A stretch of 64,000 nucleotides of DNA from Candidatus Endonucleibacter bathymodioli. Its GTDB lineage: Bacteria; Pseudomonadota; Gammaproteobacteria; Pseudomonadales; Endozoicomonadaceae. Both the position numbers and the translations under genes were made by a program. The stretch is from NCBI GenBank assembly GCA_030674915.1, contig JASXSV010000016.1, forward strand, positions 1 through 64,000, written 5' to 3'. Below are positions 25,021-33,600 of this stretch, in pieces (positions within the stretch are counted from its first letter, which is position 1; every line of letters starts with the position of its first letter). The notes under the pieces were generated by a model. It did not search any database. It was not told where the DNA came from and saw only the letters and a list, made by a program, of their open reading frames with translations.

Positions 25021-26619
25021 TTACAGAATAACGCACTCCGTGTCCTTTAAACCTACTAAGGACTTGAAGTAATGAATCCATGTGTTTTTTACGCTTTGCG
25101 GACCTAGGGGTAATGAGCTATCTACAGCTTCAAGCCCATAGAGTTTTATCCTGTAATCATCTCCGATGATTAACACAAAGCTACCATCAGGACTAAGTAA
25201 AGCCTTCTTGACACATTTACTGGAAACTTTAGCAGAGGCTTTTCCTAACCACTTTCCGCCTACCTCTTCCTCACCCCAAACCTTGACTCTTCCATCATCA
25301 AAGGCTATCACCATATTAGAGCCATCGTTACTAAATACGATCGAGTCAACATCCTCAACGGTAGAAAGACTTATTTCTTCTACCCCAACCTCACTCTGCT
25401 CCAGACTGGATCTTAAAAATTTACTTTTCTTAGAAGAAAAGATATGCAGATAAGCACTATCGTCGCTGAAGGAAACCGAATGACCACGACATTCGATGAC
25501 GAGTTTATCTATCCACTCTCCTACTTCATTCTGGCTACATATAACGACGTCACCATTACAAAAGGCCGCCAGATGGCGACAATCATTGCTCAATACCACC
25601 TCCCTCTCGATACAACTATTTCCCCCTGTAAATCCATCATTATTGGCCTCTATAACACCGCGAGAAATGACTGCTTCTTTCAATAGCCCACCCACCCCTA
25701 GACTCAATATTTTGGCGATGCTTTTATTATCACCAGCCGTCACTAGATGGATGCCGTCGACATTGGTGCCTACTGCGTCAATGCAGATTCCAGAAAGACT
25801 GTATTTTTCTATCCATTTTCTGTCCTCCCCCAGGATAAATACAATAGTACAATGATCTTCCTCAGCTTTTTCTTCACATACTATATAGAGGTCATCGTTC
25901 CAGATGGTAGGTGGGAGGAGAAATCTGGTTACACTTGGAGTTTCTGCTTTTTCTACCCAACTCCCATTTTTCATAAGGCTAAATATTTTATAATAAGTAG
26001 AAAATTTTACCACCAAATAGGAGCTATCAGAGGTAAAGCAAACTGATTCAATACAGGCCACGTCTCTAACATTCATTTTTGCTGCCCAATCTTCACCCGT
26101 ACCTGGACTCCAGACTTTAAGACCACTGCAATTGTAGGTTACTAGATGATGACTATCTGGGCTGAAGCAGACGGATGAGACAACACAATCATCGAATAGG
26201 GTTGTTCTTTTCCACTCCCCATCCTTATTAGTCCAGATTATGACAGAGTTCTCATTGCCGGTGGTTACCAGGTAATGGTTATCGTCGCTGAAACAGCCCA
26301 CGAGAGGAGCGCTACTGCAGTAAATACCGATCTTTTGCAACAACTTGAATTTGAATGCATCAGGATCATATAAGCTTTTCTTTTCATGGAGAGAAAGTCC
26401 TGCAAACACTGTATTTAGCTTGGAACATTTGTCAACTTCAGCCATACTTAATCCATCACTCTTTTCTGAAAGACTCTCACTCTTAGGCCGTTGAGAGTAC
26501 TCCTTATCCACTTCATCTGTTTTCAGCCCAGAAATCTCAGTGGTGACACCTAAAGAAGGTATACTTGTACCACTTAAAACTATTGCTAGTGTAATAATAA
26601 ATAGTCTGACCAATTCCAT
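25021..26619 (-). CDS. Secreted WD40-like repeat protein
   Basis: A 532-residue protein with a signal peptide (VRLFIITLAIVLSGTSIPSL) and a predicted beta-propeller from about residue 95 to 510. Repeated blades read LVGCFSDDNHYLVTTGNE, SVCFSPDSHHLVTYNCSG, SVCFTSDSSYLVVKFST, SIVFSNDGSNMVIAFDD and ALLSPDGSFVLIIGDD; most end in a VKVW/VIIW-like strand. AAGGAAG precedes the ATG. The blades resemble those of the F-box protein at 231-1445, but no F-box was found. An exported protein-binding scaffold directed at the host is plausible; enzymatic activity is not suggested. It is monocistronic and upstream of the giant-protein gene's 3' end. Confidence 0.8.
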   Translation of the reverse strand: MELVRLFIITLAIVLSGTSIPSLGVTTEISGLKTDEVDKEYSQRPKSESLSEKSDGLSMAEVDKCSKLNTVFAGLSLHEKKSLYDPDAFKFKLLQKIGIYCSSAPLVGCFSDDNHYLVTTGNENSVIIWTNKDGEWKRTTLFDDCVVSSVCFSPDSHHLVTYNCSGLKVWSPGTGEDWAAKMNVRDVACIESVCFTSDSSYLVVKFSTYYKIFSLMKNGSWVEKAETPSVTRFLLPPTIWNDDLYIVCEEKAEEDHCTIVFILGEDRKWIEKYSLSGICIDAVGTNVDGIHLVTAGDNKSIAKILSLGVGGLLKEAVISRGVIEANNDGFTGGNSCIEREVVLSNDCRHLAAFCNGDVVICSQNEVGEWIDKLVIECRGHSVSFSDDSAYLHIFSSKKSKFLRSSLEQSEVGVEEISLSTVEDVDSIVFSNDGSNMVIAFDDGRVKVWGEEEVGGKWLGKASAKVSSKCVKKALLSPDGSFVLIIGDDYRIKLYGLEAVDSSLPLGPQSVKNTWIHYFKSLVGLKDTECVIL

Positions 26620-27209
26620 AATACTTCCTTTAAGATAAAATCAAACGCAACACTTTACACTCATTACCCTTAAAGTCTTAGATATTTACACTATTTTTAT
26701 TTATTGTTACTGGCAGGGTGCAAAAAGACCATGCGCATTATTACGCATACCCAGTGAATTCCAAGCTCTCAAACCAAAATAGCACCTCTCGAAATATTGC
26801 AATTTATGCTCATATTCTAGGTGAGTGAGTGTTTATTTTGATAGGACACTACACTCATTTATAATGCACCTGTGATGTTAGAAGGTGCCTCTTTCAATAA
26901 TAAATTTGGGAAAATCTCTCATTTTCTGATCTGATATCAAAGTATGGTTATCAGAAACACTGATAAAAGATTTGCTCGAGTGTAGACCTCAATGGTAACT
27001 AGTATAGGTAAGTAGTTATACGAAGAGTTTAGGATGTACTGTAAAAATTTCTTGCATGTCAATATTTTACCAAAAATGATCAACTTTATTCATCTACACT
27101 GCATCTATTATTAAAAGACTTCTTGCAAATTATACGACAAATGAATATCATTGGATTTAGATAAACACTCCAGAAGTTTTTCTTTATAAATATAACCTAT
27201 GGAAAATAG
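26620..27209. other. Gene-free stretch upstream of the WD40 gene
   Basis: This AT-rich region contains the promoter side of the WD40 gene and a half copy of the dispersed repeat at about 26990-27008 (GACCTCAATGGTAACTAGTA). No open frame with homology was found. Confidence 0.4.
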
Positions 27210-27565
27210 CTAGCCATATTTTTCAATATTAAATACATATCCCACCAAAACGACACTACCCTTTCCTTTGATTAAAGCATCGTGCCAAATGATAGACTCA
27301 TCACCAACGTCGGCATCCAGATCGTCAAAAATCAAGGATACATAAAGATCTCCATATTGTTTATAGACTTTTTTCAATACCCCAATGACAACAGATGTAT
27401 GACGACCTTGAGCTTCCCATGTAGTCACCTGGGTCGTTGCGTGATAACTACAGTCTATGAGAAACTGACTATCAAATCAATTACAAGTGTGGGGGTTATT
27501 GTGGACATTAGGAACAACCTCACTTCTTTCAGGGAAATGGTCTCTGCATTAAAATGAAAAGAGAA
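27210..27565 (-). pseudogene. Frameshifted hypothetical gene with fragments elsewhere
   Basis: The 72-codon frame 27428-27210 (GTG start, TTWEAQGRHTSVVIGVLKK) continues upstream without a stop as FDSQFLIDCSYHATTQVT. After one frameshift it continues as FNAETISLKEVRLFLMSTIT. Fragments of the same coding sequence occur on the minus strand at about 47120-47240 (FESQLLIGCSSHATNKLTTW) and 52330-52450. The product is unrecognised. It ends LVGYVFNIEKYG. It looks like a decayed member of a small gene family. Confidence 0.6.
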
Positions 27566-27607
27566 ATCAACAACGTCAGGACTCCGGAGTGGATATATAA
27601 TGCGCTG

Positions 27608-30600
27608 CTAAGCTGCACCACTCATTCTCTGATACATTTTATTTAATTTATAATCTGCTTGGCACTGTCGTTTATAAAGGCAATTCCCCAACCTTCTGGA
27701 AATATCAATCAGCCTATTATCTTCCTCTTCCACGGGATTGCAAAAGCGCGCCCATACTGATTTTATTTCGTCCTTACTCGTGTAGTCCGCAGCGCTTATA
27801 TCTTGGTAAAACGGTAATGTATCTTGGAGCTTCCTGAAGCTATTTCCATGCATTATCTGTTCTAGAATAAACTTATCGGCTTCCTCTGGAGTCTTTGCAT
27901 TCCGCATGCCTGTGAATAAAAAATCATCCCTCCACTTATGCCACGCGTCCATGGCTTTCATTGAATCATCCTCACTTACTTCCGTAATAACATCTCTCAA
28001 CGAGCTTAATAACCCATCGAGCCCCTTGAGCCTTCCATCTTTACACGATCTAAGAACCATAAGCTTCTGATAGTAAAGCTGAAATACTGGCTCATAACTG
28101 GATATAACCTCATATAGCTTTCTACGAATACTTGCTTGATTGGCAATAGAAGAGTCCCTGATCTCGAGCTGATCTTTGAATTTTTCCTGCGATTCTTTAC
28201 AATATAAACCAGTATAGGGATTGATATTCTCCGTACTACAGCTATAGTCAGGCATGGCATCCATAGTCATCAGGTTATGGACTGTACCAGGTCGTCCATT
28301 TCTGGCTACCCGTCTTTTTTTCTGAAGATCAGCTCTTTCCCCAGGGGGGCAGTCTATGGAAATCAGTACCGCATTGTACGCATCATAATTAAATCCGCGA
28401 GCAGAGGCGTCAGTGGAGTTTATAATGTATCCTTTTTTACGTTGATGACTCACACCAAAAGGTTGGTTCAAATCTCTAACCTTACTTGCAAAAACCTCAT
28501 GATCTGGCTGCCTTTCTAGATTAGCAAGGGTAACAATAGTCGCATTATTGCTGGCATCTTCCACCTTATTCTTATATATATTCAATGCGGCATCTAAAGC
28601 AAAAGTGTCATCTAGATTGCTAGACATCAAAATTACATCTTTTCCTTCCTCAATATATTGATAGGCGAGATTAATGGCACTATCGTACATGTTAATTTTA
28701 TTCGCATAAAACTGTGCAGGGTACTCGGTTAAGTTCAGTTTATAAGGAGATTGGAAGCAAATATTGGTCCGTCCCTTAGGAATTAACTCATCTCGCATTG
28801 CACCACTACCATAAGTTGCCGTAAGTGTGTACACTCCATCATCTGCAAATTTAGTCTCAAAAAAATCTTGCGCTACAGACGATGTCACCGTCTGAGCCAA
28901 TGGAGCTAGGGGCAACCCGTGAAAATAAGATAGGTAGTTGGATCCATTGTTAGAAAATGAAGCATTTTTAACCATTTCTGACGCAGTTTTATTAATGGGA
29001 TAAATTTTCACATTATATCCATCTACTTGAATTTTCTTGATATTCTCTTGGGTTGGATTCGATATAGCAATTATTCTTCTTTTACTGAGAGAACCAGTTT
29101 GTTCAACTTCATACCCAATCGCGTAAGTTTCATTGAGTCGGTATTTTTTAGCCCTATGTACAACAAAATCAATTAGGCTATCAAATCGTTTATTCCAGTC
29201 ATCATCCGTCATCTCTTTAGCAATACTTAGTTCAATTGCCACCTGGCCTGTATCATTTAGACTTGATTCTTTAACTAAATATTCAATCACCTTTTCTTTG
29301 AATTCTTTATAAGAGACCCTATTTTCCATATTATTCAATACACTGAAATAAGCATCATAACTGAGTTTACCACAATTATCGGCGGGCTTTGTAGAGTTCT
29401 TCGAAATAATTAAAGCCCCAGCACTATCTCTATCTTTTACAGTATCGTACTCATCAATAACAACTGCGCGGTTAAAGCCATCTTCTTGTAATTGCATGAC
29501 CAGAGCATCGGAGCACCGACCTCTAGCCTTATACATCCCATGGTCTTTCCCTATACGCTCAGCCATATCCATACTATCCAACCTCAATGAATCTCCCATT
29601 ACCGTCTCGCTAGTGCCGAATACGAGCGCACATGGGTTTGTATATTTCCCCAAATTCCCTTCAAAATTGGCATCCAGTTTTAGTACAGGTATATTAAAAG
29701 CCTTACCCCAGTGCCTAAAATTATCTACATCCTGTTGCAGCAACACCTCATTATTTGTGACATAGATTGGGAAGTTCTTTCCTTTATTACGCAGTTGCTG
29801 GATGAAAATTAGAGCAGGAGTAATATATGCTGACTTACCTGACCCTGGTTCCGCAGCTATAGCAATAGAAGAAGAGTCTGAGTTTATAATAGCGATAACG
29901 GCGGCTATCTGTTCTGGCTTTGGAAACTTCGGAGGTTTATATTTAAGAGCAAAGACCATATTGATCATAGCTAGTACTTTTAACTGGTCATCTTTTGATC
30001 CATTGCTGGAGCGTAATAATTCTCGGTAGTTTTTCGCAATGGCATCAGCCCCCTGCTCAATGACTTCTAAGGTATACTGATTTAATGTATTAATTTGTAT
30101 TTTAAGATCATCTGACGGGCACTTAATACCATTTTTCTCCTTTATTTGATTAAGCTCATATGCCGCAGCCTCTGACTCTTCAGTCTTTGTACTGCTGCTA
30201 ACAATATTCGATAGTGCTAGGCACTTCTCTTGGTCTCTAATAGGATGTAAGGCATTTATGCATTTGACAATTTTTTCATTAGAAAAATCATTTAGAAACT
30301 CATCATATAAGTTCTTATTTTTTGTTTTTTTCTCTTCACTAATCTTGACTTGTTTCTGAATATTGTCGGATACAAGTTTTTTCAACTCATCCTGTTTATT
30401 TTCCAAGGCTAAGCTGATACAAGCAGCTTCATTATTACAGGTAATATCAATAATTGCTGCCTGAAGCCCCTGTAACGACAGGTAAATGCCTTGTGCACGC
30501 AGTGTTTCTAACTCAGCAATAAATAATTTACAGAGTGACTCTGATGGAAAATCACGAGTTCGTATCGGCCTTAATGCGACGCCTGTTTTACTCAACTCAT

Positions 30601-33600
30601 GTACAAGGCGCGACATCCTATACCCTATAGTGTCTACGCCAGAGATCACAGATACTTCAGGTGGATAATGTATTTTAACATTGAATTTTTTACCCTCCTC
30701 CGTAATTGGTATAGCACTAATTTTCGTTCTAGGACTGACACCATTATCGGCATCTGGATACAGGTAATATTCTTGCCACTTTATACTACCCGTACCATCT
30801 ATAGTCCTCAGTACACTATTGTTCAACACTTTTTGGTAAAGATTATCAAAGTTCAGGTTCAATCCTTCAAAAGATTTATTCATGTAGGTGATGAAATCTT
30901 TAACCTCTTGCTCTTCTCCTATCGCTGTAAGTTTTTTATAAAGTTCAACCTTGACTTTTTCTGAGCCAATAGCATTCATATTTAACTCTTTTATATCCAT
31001 ATTTAAATCTTCTATCCTATCTCCATATTTCTTTGTGAATTTTGATATGGTAGAACTAATTTCTTCGCAAGCAAATGCCCTAGAAAAAAGATCCTCTCTA
31101 TGCGATTCCAGTTGTCTTAATTTGTCTGGATGCGCAGCTGAGCCATGCTCAAGCATTTCCCACATACTAAAGTCCATCAGATTATTAACGCTGCAATCTT
31201 CCTGTAACAAAGCTGCTGTTGTATATTGAATGATTTTCAGGCGATCTTCTGTTGTCCGCTTGTGAAAATCATCAGTCTCTGTTAGTTTAGCAATTCCTTC
31301 TATACAAGTATGGGATGGTGGGCGAACCATTGCCGTGGATAGCACTCTTGTCGCGATAGCCTTTGCACACTCTATGCTAGTAACAGAGGCTGAGTCATAA
31401 CGACCATGTTTATCATGAAAAGGAATTGCCGACGCCCCTGATATGCGTGACATTTTCAGCCTTAGCGTGTCAGAATCTGCACCTTGTATGCCCCGTAGTG
31501 CTGATAACTCCTTAAAATCTTTTTTGCAATCATCCAATAATATCTTTTCAGACTCCTTATCCATTAACTTGCCATCCAATTTGAAGAGTGAATCAATATC
31601 TAGTTTATCGTCGGTGCTGCCAGTTTTTGTTATTTGTTGAACTTTACTATTAGTAAGGTAAAACGTACCAATCCATTCAGCAAGGTTTGCTGACGTCACA
31701 GAGCCATTAAACGCGTACAAGAATGCTGGAGATTTAGCAACTTGTTGCTGTAACTCTTTTAGAGTTTTTGCTTGATTATAATTTATATTTTTGATCATAT
31801 TGCTAACAAAAGGCACTGCTTCTTTTATATCAATATTTCCACGTCCATCGTAATTCTTCGCTTCCACCAAGCCACGCTCATCCATATAAAATGGATGTCT
31901 TTGCATACTATATTGCATACTCTGATGAATGAAAGTATTGCCCTTCTCCTGCATCTGCCTGGCGTTTGCCTCAAGGTTGCCAGTGCGCAAAAATCCGCCT
32001 TGTCTGTCATATTTTAGGTTTTGTTGCAGTGCATGGTAACCTTCTTTCGGATTATCATGTGCTTTAATATAAGCAACCATGCGATGAAAGGACTCGCGAG
32101 AACTGCCATCTATAGTTACTGTTTTGCACTCCCTTGGTGTATTGATATGCATTAAGTGGCGAATATGGTGCAATCCTTTAGCCGCATTTTCATCAGAACC
32201 ATTGGCATCATGGTAAGCTATTTCTGTTAGATATATGGCGGCATCCAAACACTCTTTAATTCTCTCAGGGTTTGTACCGGGCTGACGTTTAGCATTGGAA
32301 GAGGCCATAGTTAACTCAAAAACTATATTGCGTTGAGCAGGAGTAAGCTGTTTATACCTACGCAATAGCTCGGTTTCTTCCGCCAAGAGAGCACTCCACT
32401 CGGATGAATCCTTCGGTGAATGCAAGCTACAGTATCTCATACCGGGCCAATGCATAATGTTAAGTCCTCCTGAGCCTAACAAATCATGAGTGGCTGTCGT
32501 ACTAACCTTACGAGGCTTTTTACTGGATTTTTCGTCATGAACTAAAACTTTGCTCTTCATACCTGTGGCTTTTTCTAAATAATCATCATAGTCTGTGAGG
32601 CCGCAATCGCCATAGGCATCTCGCAACATCGGCTCTAAAGAGTGGGCGTGCGGGTTATAACTCATAGGTAACCACCCATTGGCTGTATTAGGGTCATCTA
32701 CAGCAACCACTTTACGAAGATGATCTCCAAAATTAACCACTGGCTGATTCAATGCTGGCGCTAAATAGCTGGGTGTTGCCTCCTGATGAAATGCACTTAC
32801 TCGAGTGATTTCATACTTGTCAAAGGGTTTCACCACCAAACCCCCTCTTGATCGATAGTCAGTAATAACTGGTATGCTATCTTGCGGCTGGCAAGATCGA
32901 TTGCCTTCAGTAGGATTCCCTTGTGGATCATGATAAAAAGATTCATAATCGTCGGTATTTAAGTCAGTCTTGACATCTTCCATGGAGCAAAGAATCTGAA
33001 TATAGCTTTTGAAAGACTGCAACGAGCTAGGGTACTCTAAAATTGCTAGCAAACCATTCACTAGTCGTCGTGATATTTGGTATTGACGTAAGGCTGCTCC
33101 AGACGTTTGCGATGACTCATTTAAAGCATTGCAATAAGTTTTGTTTCCATCATTCTCATCATCCAACCATGTAAAGTTTTTTCGCATCCTATCTTCATCA
33201 AGCAATTGCTCAATATTGTTTATTAAATCATGGTCATTCGAAAAACCATTTCTGACAATATCTATCGTTAGCTTAGAAGTGATCATGGCAAGATCCTTGA
33301 TCACGGACACGTCTTTTTGCATGACGGCTTCACTGGACATAAAATCCAGATCAGAAATAAATTTAAACTTGGTACCGCGTGGAATTTTACTTGACTTACA
33401 ACTTACCAGTTTTGATTTTGGATTATCCAGCTGCTTGTAAGGGTGCGGCTGTAAAGCCCAGCCAGTATTACTAGACAACATCTTTGCGGCCTCAGTACCG
33501 TATTTCACCATTAGTGGTTTTATACTCTCCGGCAGTGCATTACTAGGGTTTAAAAAATCATAACTGCTTTCACCTTGAACAACCAATGCATCCTTGCCTC

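Noticed and set aside
30951..31229. 92-codon plus-strand frame opposite the giant gene
   Set aside because: Antisense shadow without homology or ribosome binding site.
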